DNA of 64,000 bases from assembly GCF_024298825.1 (NCBI RefSeq), contig NZ_CP101153.1, positions 1,860,001 through 1,924,000 of the forward strand, given 5' to 3'. This stretch comes from Haloglomus salinum (GTDB lineage: Archaea; Halobacteriota; Halobacteria; Halobacteriales; Haloarculaceae). How positions within the stretch are numbered: position 1 is the first letter of the stretch; each line of letters opens with the position of its first letter. A program made the position numbers and the translations under genes. The notes beneath the pieces were generated by a model that searched no databases, was not told where the DNA came from, and saw nothing but the letters and a program-made list of their open reading frames with translations. Below are positions 51,566 to 60,399 of the stretch, one piece after another.

Positions 51566-52753
51566 TCAGTCCCGTACCGTCCGCCGGAACTCCGAGCGTG
51601 CCGTCTCGACGCCCGCAAGCCCGACGAACAGGACCACGAGGACGGCAAGGGGGAGTGGCGCGGCCAGTTGCGTGGCTATCGGCACCACCAGACACGCTCC
51701 CCCTGCGACGGCGAGCCGGAGCATGCTGACGGTCCCGGTGTCGCGCAATCGGAAGAGGACGTGACCGAGCAGGTACAGTGCGCTGCCGCCACCGAGTGCG
51801 ACCGCCGGCACGGGGCCCAGCGGCTCGCCGATGTGCGCGAGTGTCTGCTCGATGCCGAGTGCGACGAAGATGATGCCCGCGACCATCGGGAGGTGGAGGT
51901 AGCTGTACGAGTCACGGGCGAGCGCCGCTCGCGCTTCGCCGGTCGCCGACGCGAGCCGTCGTTCCGCAGCGAGGACGACGTAGTCGAAGTAGAGCCACCA
52001 GAGTGCGATGACGAGGACGATCCCGGAGAGCGCGGCACCGACGACAGCCGGGGAGAGCGGCAGTCCCCCACTGTCGACCCCGATTCCGATTGCCACGATG
52101 GACTCGCCGAGCGCGATGATGAGGATGAGTCGGTGGCGCTCGACGAAGTGACCCGCCTGGATCGTGAATCCGGACACTCCTCGGACGAGCGGGACACCGT
52201 AGTCGATGGCGAGTGCCACGACCCAGAGGAGCCCCTGCAGCGGCCCATCGAGGAATCCTGCGGGGATGAGCAGTGCCGGCCCGAGCAGGAACCCGGGAGC
52301 GAGGCGGATCACCGCGGCCCGGGTCTCCGGATCGGTCGCGAGTGCGTACAGCACGACGTGTGACACCCGGACGACGAAGTACGCAAGTCCGAACAGCACG
52401 CCGTCGTCCCCGAAGGCGTCGGGGACGGCGAGTGCGACGACGAGCATGACCGCCATCGCGGCGAGGATCACCACTCGTGCCGGCAGTGCCTCCTCGGCGG
52501 GAATGGCGTTCGTCAACCAGGAGTAGGTGACCCACGCCCACCAGAGAACAGCGAGCAGGCCGACGCCACGAACGACCCCGATCCAGGAGAGATTGTGGGC
52601 GAGGAAACTACTCACCTGGGTCATGGCGAAGACGAACACGAGGTCGAAGAACAGCTCCAGCGGTGTGACCTTCTGGTCGTCGTCCAGAACGGTACCTTGC
52701 CCCGAAGCGAAGGGGAACGGTCCACTCATCTGCGTCGTCGTATCCGGTACCAT
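51566..52753 (-). CDS. ltrA: LtrA-family low-temperature-requirement membrane protein
   Basis: A 395-aa integral membrane protein. The N-terminus has the LtrA signature VTPLELFFDLVFVFAMTQVSSFLAHN. About ten hydrophobic segments follow, with conserved WWAWVTYSWLTNAI, HFVERHRLILIIALGESIVAIG and WWLYFDYVVL. The molecular function of LtrA is unknown; it was first linked to growth of Listeria in the cold. The gene is divergent from a VOC-family gene with a promoter-rich 204-base gap. Confidence 0.88.
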   Translation of the reverse strand: MVPDTTTQMSGPFPFASGQGTVLDDDQKVTPLELFFDLVFVFAMTQVSSFLAHNLSWIGVVRGVGLLAVLWWAWVTYSWLTNAIPAEEALPARVVILAAMAVMLVVALAVPDAFGDDGVLFGLAYFVVRVSHVVLYALATDPETRAAVIRLAPGFLLGPALLIPAGFLDGPLQGLLWVVALAIDYGVPLVRGVSGFTIQAGHFVERHRLILIIALGESIVAIGIGVDSGGLPLSPAVVGAALSGIVLVIALWWLYFDYVVLAAERRLASATGEARAALARDSYSYLHLPMVAGIIFVALGIEQTLAHIGEPLGPVPAVALGGGSALYLLGHVLFRLRDTGTVSMLRLAVAGGACLVVPIATQLAAPLPLAVLVVLFVGLAGVETARSEFRRTVRD

Positions 52754-52912
52754 GGCTTCAAAGCTCGGCTTTCCGACAGGCTTGCCGATCGCCGCGGCTG
52801 CTCCAGGGGGAGATTGAATCTGTGCTCCGTCGGTGATTGAGCGGTTCTTCGGGAACCACTGCGGGGAAAGGTACCGACATCGCTGTCACCTGGTACACCT
52901 CGTGTCCGGGAA

Positions 52913-52921
52913 CGTTTATAA
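52913..52921 (+). promoter_or_regulatory. TATA-like box upstream of the VOC gene
   Basis: GTTTATAAT lies about 41 bases before the GTG at 52958, embedded in an AT-richer stretch that also contains GGTAACGTAAC. It could serve the plus-strand VOC gene; symmetry of the second element hints at an operator. Confidence 0.4.
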
Positions 52922-52957
52922 TGATTCGAGAACGAACCTGGTAACGTAACAAAACCA

Positions 52958-53593
52958 GTGGCAGACGACGCACACACACCCACCGACCCGCCCGTGACCG
53001 CCGCCCCGCCGGAGAGTGCGTTCCGCACGACCGGTCTGGACCACGTCTCCATCATCGGGAGCAACGTCGAGGAGACCGTCGCGTTCTACCGCGACGTGCT
53101 TGGGATGTCGCTCGTCCTCAGACAGCCGAACCTCGATGCGCCACACATCACGCACCTGTTCTTCGACACGGGTGACGGCCGCATGCTCACCTTCTTCGTC
53201 GAGGAGGAGCGTGACTCGAACGACGGGCGCCTTCGGACGCCGGTCGGCGGCGTCCACCACGTCGCGTTCCGCTTCGAGCCCGAGCGACTGGCGGCAATCT
53301 GGGCCGGACTCGAGGAGCACGGCCACCACTACAACGAGTTCGACCGGGGCATCTTCCACTCGCTGTACACGACGGACCACAACGGGCTCGTCATCGAACT
53401 CGCGACGGACAAGTACGAGATTCCCGACGACCGGCGCGGAGAGGTCCTCGCCCGTGCCCAGGCAAAGCGCCTGCAAGCCGGTGCTGAGTACGCCAGAGCC
53501 GAGGACCTCGCGGCCGCACTCGAGGAACTCGGCCTGCCGATCGAGCGGAAGGACCTCTCGGACGCGGACTCCGGCGCGGCCGGGCTCGGCTGA
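52958..53593 (+). CDS. VOC-family (glyoxalase/dioxygenase-like) protein
   Basis: A 211-aa metal-dependent VOC protein. Two beta-alpha-beta-beta-beta modules: TGLDHVSIIGSNVEETVAFYRDVLGM with a metal His, then VGGVHHVAFRFEPERLAAIW with the second His, and GLVIELAT with the Glu ligand. FHSLYTTDHNG precedes that Glu. A 60-residue helical tail (about 150-211) extends beyond the usual fold. The start is GTG. The gene lies ahead of a second VOC gene on the same strand. The substrate is unknown; ring-cleaving or glyoxalase-like chemistry is possible. Confidence 0.8.
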   Translation: MADDAHTPTDPPVTAAPPESAFRTTGLDHVSIIGSNVEETVAFYRDVLGMSLVLRQPNLDAPHITHLFFDTGDGRMLTFFVEEERDSNDGRLRTPVGGVHHVAFRFEPERLAAIWAGLEEHGHHYNEFDRGIFHSLYTTDHNGLVIELATDKYEIPDDRRGEVLARAQAKRLQAGAEYARAEDLAAALEELGLPIERKDLSDADSGAAGLG

Positions 53594-53745
53594 ATCACCA
53601 GCCCGCGCCGCTGACCACTCGCTCGGGTCGCCAATCGTCGGCCCGTGCCGCTGGCCGCTCTGCAAGTCGCTCGCCGCCGGGCCGCGCCTATCGCCCGTCG
53701 AACGACCCGCCGACCACCCACCGAACGCCCCCTCGACCACAGCCC

Positions 53746-54687
53746 ATGCTCACAGACACCCCCGGAATCCATCACATCACCGGCATCGTCCGCGACGCTG
53801 CCGAGAACGTCCGCTTCTACCGGGACGTTCTCGGTCTCCGCCTCGTCAAGCAGACGGTGAACTTCACCGACCGGTTCACCCGGCATCTGTTCTACGGGGA
53901 CGAGACCGGGTCGCCTGGCACCGCGCTGACGTTCTTCCCGTACCCCGCGGAGGAGGACGGCCGGGTCGGGAAGCCCCAAATCACCACCGCCGCGCTGGTC
54001 ATTCCGCCGGACTCGGTGGACTACTGGCGTGACCGACTCGCCGACCACGACCTCGATGTCACGGAGACCGGGCGATTCGAGGAGACGGTGCTCCAGTTCG
54101 CCGATCCCGACGGGACCGAGCTCGAACTCGTCACCGGCGAGTCCGACGTGGCGCCGTGGGCGGATGGACCCGTCCCGACCGAGCACGCCATCCGGGGTAT
54201 CCACGGGGTGACGCTGCTCTCGACGAGCATCTTCGCCACCGCGAGCCTGCTCGAGACCATGGGCTTCGAGCTGATTGCCCAGGATGGCGACCGCGTGCGC
54301 TACCGGGCGCCGGGCGACCGCGCGACCGTCGTCGACCTCCTCGACCGGGCGGCCGAGTTCGGCCGCGAGGGAGCCGGCTCCATCCACCACGTCGCCGTCC
54401 GCGTTCCCGACGAGGACCAGCTCTACGAGTGGCACGACCTCCTCCGGGAGCGCGGCTACGACGTCTCGCGGGTGAAAGACCGCCACTTCTTCCACTCGCT
54501 GTACGTCCGCGAGCCCGGTGGCATCCTGTTCGAGCTCGCGACCGAGGGGCCGGGACTCGCGGCCGAGGCCGACCCCGCCACGCTCGGCGAGTCGCTGTTC
54601 CTCCCGCCGTGGCTCGAGGAGGACCGCGAGATGATCGAGGACCAGCTCCCGCCGCTCGATCCGGGTTCCGGCCCGGGGGCGGACTGA
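53746..54687 (+). CDS. Ring-cleaving dioxygenase-like VOC protein with duplicated domains
   Basis: A 313-aa protein with two VOC domains. Domain 1 begins IHHITGIVRDAAENVRFYRDVLGLRLVKQTVNF; domain 2 begins with IRGIHGVTLLSTSIFATASLLETMGF and carries IHHVAVRVPDEDQLYEW and GILFELAT with metal His and Glu. This is the arrangement of proteins annotated as ring-cleaving dioxygenases (MhqO/LinE type). Together with the CoA-binding gene downstream it may belong to a small catabolic group, but spacing (152 bases before, 60 after) does not prove one operon. Confidence 0.82.
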   Translation: MLTDTPGIHHITGIVRDAAENVRFYRDVLGLRLVKQTVNFTDRFTRHLFYGDETGSPGTALTFFPYPAEEDGRVGKPQITTAALVIPPDSVDYWRDRLADHDLDVTETGRFEETVLQFADPDGTELELVTGESDVAPWADGPVPTEHAIRGIHGVTLLSTSIFATASLLETMGFELIAQDGDRVRYRAPGDRATVVDLLDRAAEFGREGAGSIHHVAVRVPDEDQLYEWHDLLRERGYDVSRVKDRHFFHSLYVREPGGILFELATEGPGLAAEADPATLGESLFLPPWLEEDREMIEDQLPPLDPGSGPGAD

Positions 54688-54747
54688 CACCGTCGTGCTG
54701 GTCGCACGCCCCGGAACACTGATTCCCCGCCGTCGACAGGTCCGCCC

Positions 54748-55170
54748 ATGCCGATAACCGACGCCGACGGGCTCCGCCGGGTCCTCGGCCACGACCGCGT
54801 TGCCGTCGTCGGGGCCTCGACGGACTACGACAAGGCGGCCCACATCGTCCCGGCGTACCTCCAGCGCCACGGCTACGAGCTGACGCCGGTCAACCCGACC
54901 GCAGACGAGATATTCGGCGAGCCGGCATTCGATTCACTGGCCGACGTTCCGGACCCCGTCGACATCGTCGAGGTGTTCCGACCGAGCGAGGAGGTGCCGG
55001 GTATCATCGAGCAGGCGCTCGCCCGGGACGACGTGCGGGCGGTCTGGCTGCAACCCGGCATCACGCACGACGCGGCCGCACGGGACGCGGAAGCCGCCGG
55101 GCTGGACGTGGTTCAGGACCGCTGCATGAAGGTCGAACACGGCCAGCTGATTCGGAACCCGATGGACTGA
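54748..55170 (+). CDS. CoA-binding domain protein
   Basis: A 140-aa Rossmann-fold protein with VAVVGASTDYDKAAHIVPAYL (dinucleotide/CoA-binding loop), a hinge YELTPVNPTADEIFGEPAF and VDIVEVFRPSEEVPGIIEQAL. The chain matches stand-alone CoA-binding proteins of the YccU type. The C-terminal ending has RCMKVEH, typical of the family. It is probably a CoA-binding regulatory or carrier protein; the partner is unknown. Confidence 0.85.
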   Translation: MPITDADGLRRVLGHDRVAVVGASTDYDKAAHIVPAYLQRHGYELTPVNPTADEIFGEPAFDSLADVPDPVDIVEVFRPSEEVPGIIEQALARDDVRAVWLQPGITHDAAARDAEAAGLDVVQDRCMKVEHGQLIRNPMD

Positions 55171-55335
55171 ATCGTTGTCGCTACAGCAAGCCCGCCGTTC
55201 GCGCAAGCAACGCAGCGCACGCTCGCGTTCCAGTGCCATAATCAGCACGACGGCTTCTGCTCCGGAACTCCCCGATTCCCCAGTACCCGCAGTTGCCGTT
55301 CGTATCGGCTGGTGTAGAAGAGCCAACCAGGAGTC

Positions 55336-56598
55336 TCAGCGGAACGACCGGCCCTCGTTCGCGTACAGAACCGCCGACGCGAAGATGTTGGCCGACATCA
55401 TGTCCTCGGCGGCCGCCGCCCGCTCCTCGTAGACGTTCGCGACCGCGGTCTGGACCGCCTCGTCCTCCGGTGCGGCCTCCAGCGCGTAGTCCGCGAGGTG
55501 GCACGCCAGCCGCCCCTCGCCCTCCTCTATCAGCGCCTCGGCACGCGTGGCGAGCGTCTCGGCGTCGCCCACGAGGTCGGCAATCTCCGCCGCCAGCGCG
55601 TCCCGTCGCGCCGGTTTGAGTTCGCTCGGCCGGCCGGTCCACCAGCCGCCGTAGTACCGGATGACGTTCCGCGCGATGAACTCCCCGCAGTCGTACTCCG
55701 ACTGGAGCCAGGGTTCCTCCGGCTCGGGGAGGTCGATATCACGGACGATGTCGACGTGCGGCGGCGCGCCGTCGTTGAGCGCCTCGAGTGTGCGGTCGAC
55801 GACGGTGTCGAGGTAGTCCGCACAGCCGAGGAGCCGACGCTCGATGGCCTCCGGGTCGTCGACGGCCGGCTGGCCGTGGCCCGGCAGGAGGGTCGCGGGG
55901 TCGAGCGCCGCCATCTCGCGGAGGGCGTCGGCCCAGTCCCACGGGTAGCGCTGGACCTTCTGCGGGTTCCCAGCGTTCGGCGCGGAGGCCGTGACGAGGT
56001 CACCCGAGCAGAGCACGTCCCGGTCCGGGCAGTAGAGCCACGTCGCGTCGTCGGTCTCGCCGCGGGCGTGGTGGAGTTCGAACGTGGTGTCTCCGACCGT
56101 GACCGTGAGGTCGTCGCTGTACCACGTCGTCGGCGGGTGCTCGGGCCACTCGAACATCCCCTCGTCCATGAGGTCGTGGGAGTCCGCGGCCTCCGGGTCA
56201 GCGGAGAACTGCCGGCCGTTGATGACCTCGTTGTACTGCTTCGTCTGCGCGTACCGGTCGAAGCGGTCGGCCATCGCCTCGTTCGCGATGACGGTCGGCG
56301 GGGCCTGCCCGTCGACCAGGAACGGCTCGAGCCCGTAGGCGTGGTCGACGTGTCCGTGGGTGTAGATGACTGTGTGCACAGGCGAGTCCGTGTGCGCCCT
56401 GAGTGCCTCCGCCATGTGCTCCGAGAGCGCGGCCAGACCGGTATCGACCATGACCAGTCCCTCGGCCGTGTCGAACGCCGTGCAGTTCGCGAAGGACGTA
56501 CACTGGTAGGTGTCCTCGGCGACCTCGGTGATATCGACGCCCGCGTCGAAGTTGTCGACATCGAATATCGGAACCGCGTTCGCTGCCTTCTGCGACAT
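55336..56598 (-). CDS. Metallo-beta-lactamase-fold hydrolase with alkylsulfatase-like dimerisation domain
   Basis: A 420-aa protein. The MBL metal motif is T-HGHVDHAYG (His81, His83, Asp85, His86), with further ligands in HHARGETDD, VLCSGDLV and LLPGHGQP. The C-terminal 120 residues, with EFIARNVIRYYGGWWTGRPSELKP and a helical repeat domain, match the dimerisation region of the BDS1/SdsA1 alkylsulfatase group. This suggests hydrolysis of sulfate esters or a related substrate. It has no signal peptide and should be cytosolic. It is divergent from the bacterio-opsin-activator-like gene region. Confidence 0.82.
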   Translation of the reverse strand: MSQKAANAVPIFDVDNFDAGVDITEVAEDTYQCTSFANCTAFDTAEGLVMVDTGLAALSEHMAEALRAHTDSPVHTVIYTHGHVDHAYGLEPFLVDGQAPPTVIANEAMADRFDRYAQTKQYNEVINGRQFSADPEAADSHDLMDEGMFEWPEHPPTTWYSDDLTVTVGDTTFELHHARGETDDATWLYCPDRDVLCSGDLVTASAPNAGNPQKVQRYPWDWADALREMAALDPATLLPGHGQPAVDDPEAIERRLLGCADYLDTVVDRTLEALNDGAPPHVDIVRDIDLPEPEEPWLQSEYDCGEFIARNVIRYYGGWWTGRPSELKPARRDALAAEIADLVGDAETLATRAEALIEEGEGRLACHLADYALEAAPEDEAVQTAVANVYEERAAAAEDMMSANIFASAVLYANEGRSFR

Positions 56599-56738
56599 AC
56601 CTGGCAGTCCGTGTCTCGGAGGGAGCCAGTTCCCCTTGCCATGAACAGGTAGTATAAGACAGCCGGTCCGAAGCGGGTGTCACGATATCTCGGGACGCCC
56701 TCACGCCCGGACAGCCAGAAGAGGTGCCGGCACCGGGC

Positions 56739-57422
56739 TCAGGAGGCGGGTGTCTCGGTCGGTGCACTGGGCTCCTTGAACAGTTCGGTGACGAGCTTGT
56801 TCTCGATGCGCCGCAGTATCTCGCCGACGTTCGCCGGGGAGCAGTCCAGATGCGACGCGATCTCCTCGTGGGTCGTCCCGCGTGGTTCCTCGTAGTACCC
56901 CTGCTCGTAGGCGAGTCGAAGTACCTCCCGCTGGCGCTCGCTCAGCCGGTCGAAGTAGTTCGCGTTGCTCGGTGTGTACTGCCCCACGCGCTCGATCATC
57001 GTCTCGAGTTCCTCGGGGACCTCCTCGAACGCCTCGCTCAGGTCCGACTGGAACCCGATCAGGGTCACCTCGAACGTGCCGTCCTCGTGGATCGGGATGG
57101 GGGTATCGAGGACGAGCCCGTACTCCTCGACGCTGTCGAGGAGCCGCTGGACGGTCTCGTTCGGCGTGTAGTGGATGTACGCGGCGACGCGGTCCTGAAG
57201 CTGGGTCACCCGGTACTCCGTGGCCTGCTCGTTCTCGGCGAGGACCTGACGGACGGCGTCGGCGTCGCCCGCCAGTTCGTAGAGCATGAGGGCGGTGCCG
57301 TCGCCGAGTGACCGGGTGGCGTGAATCGCGACCGGCTCCACGTCCGCGTGGGCGCCGAAGGCCGCCCCGAGCGACTGGACGAAGCCCTCGGGATGGCGAT
57401 AGACGATGGTGGCGAACTGCAT
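56739..57422 (-). CDS. HTH-10 (bacterio-opsin activator type) regulator
   Basis: A 227-aa regulator. The first 150 residues form a sensor-like domain with MQFATIVYRHPEGFVQSLG start, and the C-terminal part is the HTH-10 domain: LSERQREVLRLAYEQGYYEEPRGTTHEEIASHLDCSPANVGEILRRIENKL. ATG 57422 was chosen because the longer start at 57467 adds only low-complexity residues. Such proteins act as transcription factors in haloarchaea. It is divergent from a second HTH-10 gene, which suggests recent duplication or cross-regulation. Confidence 0.85.
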   Translation of the reverse strand: MQFATIVYRHPEGFVQSLGAAFGAHADVEPVAIHATRSLGDGTALMLYELAGDADAVRQVLAENEQATEYRVTQLQDRVAAYIHYTPNETVQRLLDSVEEYGLVLDTPIPIHEDGTFEVTLIGFQSDLSEAFEEVPEELETMIERVGQYTPSNANYFDRLSERQREVLRLAYEQGYYEEPRGTTHEEIASHLDCSPANVGEILRRIENKLVTELFKEPSAPTETPAS

Positions 57423-57591
57423 ACCCCCGACTCGGTCATCCGGGCACCTGTATCTATCTCCACACACCCTGCTGGTCGGGACGGATGTCCGTCACCTCCC
57501 AGGGACAGCGCCGGCAGCATCCGTGGAGCGACAGCGTCTACGACATCTCGGCGGCCTGCCAGAGCGACAGACACCGCCAGCACCACTCGCG

Positions 57592-58107
57592 GTGCGCCGG
57601 GGGGACCGCCTCGACCGGATCCGGGCCATCCTGGAGGCGGAGCCGGATGTCTTCGGCTTCAGCATCTCCGGCGAGGACGACCGGGGCGGCCTCGTCTACG
57701 TCCACAGCCGCCCGCCGGCGGGTGTCGCAGCGTTCCTCGGCCTCCCGAAGACACACGAGGTCTTCTTCGACTTCCCCATCGAGGCGACGCCCGACGGCCG
57801 CTACCGGGTCGACGTGGTCGGCGAGACGAACGAGGTGGTGCAGGCCGCGCTGGCGGACATCCCCGAGAGCATCGAGTTCAGTATCGAGCGCATCGGGCCG
57901 TATCTGGAGGCGCGGGGGGACCTCGCGGCGCTGCTGACCGAGCGCCAGCGCGAGGTGCTCGCCACGGCCCGCGACCTGGGCTACTACGAGGTCCCCCGCG
58001 AGGCGACCCACCGGGATATCGCCGACCGACTGGCCCTCGCCACGGGGACCGTCGCCGAACACCTCCAGAAGATCGAAGCCCGGGTGTTCTCCACGGTCGA
58101 GCCGTAG
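57592..58107 (+). CDS. Second HTH-10 regulator, start uncertain
   Basis: The HTH-10 domain is clear at the C-terminus: LTERQREVLATARDLGYYEVPREATHRDIADRLALATGTVAEHLQKIEA. Before it, RRGDRLDRIRAILEAEPDVFGFSISGEDDRGGLVYV is a credible sensor domain. The GTG at 57592 gives 171 residues. Related proteins usually have about 40 more residues at the N-terminus; the frame upstream does not look coding, while a different frame from ATG 57486 does. A frameshift in the first 100 bases is therefore possible. Confidence 0.6.
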   Translation: MRRGDRLDRIRAILEAEPDVFGFSISGEDDRGGLVYVHSRPPAGVAAFLGLPKTHEVFFDFPIEATPDGRYRVDVVGETNEVVQAALADIPESIEFSIERIGPYLEARGDLAALLTERQREVLATARDLGYYEVPREATHRDIADRLALATGTVAEHLQKIEARVFSTVEP

Positions 58108-58236
58108 CGACCGAGCCGCTGGCCGGGCTCACGGTCACGCGTGTCGACGTCGAGCGGTAGGCGCTGCCACCGGCCGTCGATAAGGATGGGCCCGCAGCGT
58201 CGACTGTCGTCCCCCGAAGGGGGACGCTGGCTCGCC

Positions 58237-58998
58237 TCACTCAGACGGGCCCTCGCCCCCGTTCTCCAGCCGTTCTCGACGGCGGTGGAACTCCGCTTCG
58301 TCGATCTCTCCACGGGCGTAACGGCGCTGAAGGGTCTCCATCGCGGAACTATCCTTCCGGGAGGGAGCGCCATCTCGCCCGAGTGCCCAGTAGAGGAGCC
58401 CACCGACCAGCCCCAGCATTCCGAGTGCCCCGCCGACGAACGGCAGCCCGCCACCCCATCCACCGGTCCGGCCGTTCATCATTCCCGGACCAGACCCCAT
58501 CCCAGGCCCCATCATTCCGCCGTCGGAGTTCCCGCCACCTCCGGTGCTGGACCCATACGCTATCGCGCCCTGTTCGACTATCGCATCGCTATCTGGCACG
58601 TCACCGTCCGGAATCGGACGCTCCTCGGCTGGACCACCGGGGTTGCCGACAACGATACGACCGACCATCCCGACCGACTTGTGCGGGATGCAGTAGTAGT
58701 CGTACGTACCCGGCTCGTCGAACGTGTGCTCGAACCCCCCCGACGAGATGACCCCACTATCGAACGTCGTCGCGTCGGCTGGAATCCGGTTCTCGTAGGC
58801 GGTGGCCGAGTGCGATCCGGCCGCTATCTCGAAGCGGACGGTCGTGCCGGGGTCGACGTGGAGCCCGATCGGGTCGAAGTAGTTGTTCCCCATCTCGACG
58901 ACGGGCGTCTCCTGTGCAGCAACTGGCCGGGGGAGGCCCGCAGTTGCAACCGTGCCGGCCCCGAGCGCCCCGATGAACTGGCGTCTACTGTAATTCAT
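58237..58998 (-). CDS. Halocyanin-domain protein with C-terminal SHOCT domain
   Basis: A 253-aa exported copper protein. The Tat-like signal is MNYSRRQFIGALGAGTVATA, followed by AAQET. The blue-copper domain (about 33-118) has HSATAYENR with a ligand His and YDYYCIPHKSVGMVGRIVV with the Cys-His-Met set. A Met/Gly-rich stretch (about 165-185) leads to a TM segment and a SHOCT domain (LQRRYARGEIDEAEFHRRRERL). Fusion of a halocyanin to a membrane SHOCT tail is unusual. It probably sits at the cell surface in electron transfer or copper handling. Confidence 0.85.
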   Translation of the reverse strand: MNYSRRQFIGALGAGTVATAGLPRPVAAQETPVVEMGNNYFDPIGLHVDPGTTVRFEIAAGSHSATAYENRIPADATTFDSGVISSGGFEHTFDEPGTYDYYCIPHKSVGMVGRIVVGNPGGPAEERPIPDGDVPDSDAIVEQGAIAYGSSTGGGGNSDGGMMGPGMGSGPGMMNGRTGGWGGGLPFVGGALGMLGLVGGLLYWALGRDGAPSRKDSSAMETLQRRYARGEIDEAEFHRRRERLENGGEGPSE

Positions 58999-59020
58999 TG
59001 TCTGAGTTGTCTGGTTTCAG

Positions 59021-59329
59021 TTATCCGCGGACGAGACTGGCAATCCGCTGTGCGAGGCCGGCCGATTGCTGCTCAGCGCTCTGGATAGCGGCCTCCAGGT
59101 CGTCCCGGTCGACGACCCCGATGAACTCGGCAGTCCGTTCCCCGTTCGCGTACACGAGCGTCGTGGGCGTCTTCCGGACCCCGTACGCGTTGGCTGTCCC
59201 CAGCTCGTTCTGGATATCGACCTCCCGAAATTCGACATCGGGGTATTCGTCCTCCAGGCCCCCGGTTTTCTCTCGTTGCGTTGCACATGCCCCACACGTC
59301 TCCTGCGTGAAGAGGAGTACCTCTGTCAT
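59021..59329 (-). CDS. Thioredoxin-like protein
   Basis: A 102-aa thioredoxin-fold protein. The active site is C-GA-C in TQETCGACATQREKTGG, followed by VEFREVDIQNELGTANAYGVRKTPTTLVYANGERT with the cis-Pro (TP) and FIGVVDRDDLEAAI. The ATG at 59329 gives a normal length. The CGAC redox motif differs from the usual CGPC and is found in diverse glutaredoxin/thioredoxin-like proteins. It lies 22 bases downstream of the halocyanin gene on the minus strand, and upstream of it a GC-poor intergenic stretch contains the TGTGC/GCACA inverted repeat. Confidence 0.85.
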   Translation of the reverse strand: MTEVLLFTQETCGACATQREKTGGLEDEYPDVEFREVDIQNELGTANAYGVRKTPTTLVYANGERTAEFIGVVDRDDLEAAIQSAEQQSAGLAQRIASLVRG

Positions 59330-59584
59330 ACAGTACAGTACGATTTTGTGCCTTTTGCACATTTCTATTAGTATCCGAAAGCTCAGCCGGTCGCAGAGTC
59401 CGGATTCGAAGGGAGCCTACGGACGGCATCCCCGGAGTCCCTGTTCGAATCGTACACTCCGGGCTCGAGGAGACACCCCCCTCGTAATCGATCCTGCCCG
59501 AGTGTCGAGCTTGTCTCGACGGGGAGTGCCGCAACGACGGGCGTCGAAGGTGGGGTGTACCGGGTGGAACAGCAGCTGTTCCGG

Positions 59585-59938
59585 TCATCCGGTACGTTCG
59601 AGCTGTGTTCGCCGTCGGTCGAATTCGTCGTCCGAGAGCTCACCCCGGGCGTAGCGCTCACGGAGAACCGACAGCGGCTGCTCGTCGTTCTCGCCGGAGC
59701 CTCGGTTGAGGAGCGCATACAGGATGTAGAGCGGGACAGCGAAGAGGAGCCCCATCCAGAGGAGTCCCCAGAGCCCCATCGCTCCGCCGAAGAGTCCCCA
59801 GCCGCCGCCCATCATGCCGCCGCCGTAGCTCCCGCCACCGTGGGCAGCAACCGTTCCAGTCGCCGCGACCAGCAGCGGGACGGCGAGGATCGCGGGTCGG
59901 CGGGCAGTGCGTCCGATGTGAATGGTGAGTTGGGTCAT
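59585..59938 (-). CDS. Small SHOCT-domain membrane protein
   Basis: A 117-aa protein. A Sec-like signal (LAVPLLVAATGTVAAHGGG) is followed by a Gly/Met-rich stretch, one strong TM segment (MGLWGLLWMGLLFAVPLYILYALL) and a SHOCT motif LRERYARGELSDDEFDRRRTQLE. SHOCT proteins of this type accompany membrane and metal-stress genes in haloarchaea. The gene is arranged in line with the two minus-strand genes around it. Confidence 0.8.
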   Translation of the reverse strand: MTQLTIHIGRTARRPAILAVPLLVAATGTVAAHGGGSYGGGMMGGGWGLFGGAMGLWGLLWMGLLFAVPLYILYALLNRGSGENDEQPLSVLRERYARGELSDDEFDRRRTQLERTG

Positions 59939-59994
59939 TGTTCTGGGTTGGGTAATCGGGTGTTCGGTCGAAGCGATCGGAACGGTCAGGGCCG

Positions 59995-60315
59995 TCAGCA
60001 GTGGCCCTGCCCGTACATCCCGCCGTTGGAGCCGGTTTCGGCCCCGTTGTGGTATTCCTCGTCAGCCATGTCCCGGGCCATCTCGTCGACGGTCACACCC
60101 ATGTGCGACTCCATCCACTCGACGGCACCAGGGCCCATGTGTTCGGTCATCTGTGCCTCCATCCAGGCCGCCCAGTCGCCGGTGGGCTCGTCGGACGGGG
60201 GCGCATCGTCTGCGGTCGTGTCGTTGCCGTGGGCGCTGACCACGGGGGCGGCGAACGCGAGTCCGACAATCGCGAGTGCCACGAGCAGCCAGCGGCCGAG
60301 TTCGAAGTTGGTCAT
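59995..60315 (-). CDS. Small secreted His/Met-rich protein
   Basis: A 106-aa protein with a Sec signal (LLVALAIVGLAFAAPVVSAHG) and an acidic mature part containing many Met and His residues (MEAQMTEHMGPG, ESHMGVTVDEMARDMADEEYHNG) and a C-terminal GQGHC. The pattern is like periplasmic or surface metal-binding peptides. No domain was recognised. Together with the halocyanin-SHOCT protein it points to a copper or redox function. Confidence 0.75.
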   Translation of the reverse strand: MTNFELGRWLLVALAIVGLAFAAPVVSAHGNDTTADDAPPSDEPTGDWAAWMEAQMTEHMGPGAVEWMESHMGVTVDEMARDMADEEYHNGAETGSNGGMYGQGHC

Positions 60316-60385
60316 TGTCGTTCTCCTCGGTTACTCGTAGGACCGCTCGGGAGTTATCTCGATGGGTGTGAATCCGCGCAGGAGA

Positions 60386-60399
60386 ACGTTCGAGAACGT
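60386..60399. promoter_or_regulatory. Palindrome with overlapping TATA-like box
   Basis: ACGTTC-GA-GAACGT is a perfect 6+2+6 palindrome next to CATATACG, about 70-85 bases upstream of the secreted His/Met-rich protein gene on the minus strand. It could be the operator that controls the metal/redox cluster. The 331-base gap 60316-60646 has no gene that I can support. Confidence 0.45.
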
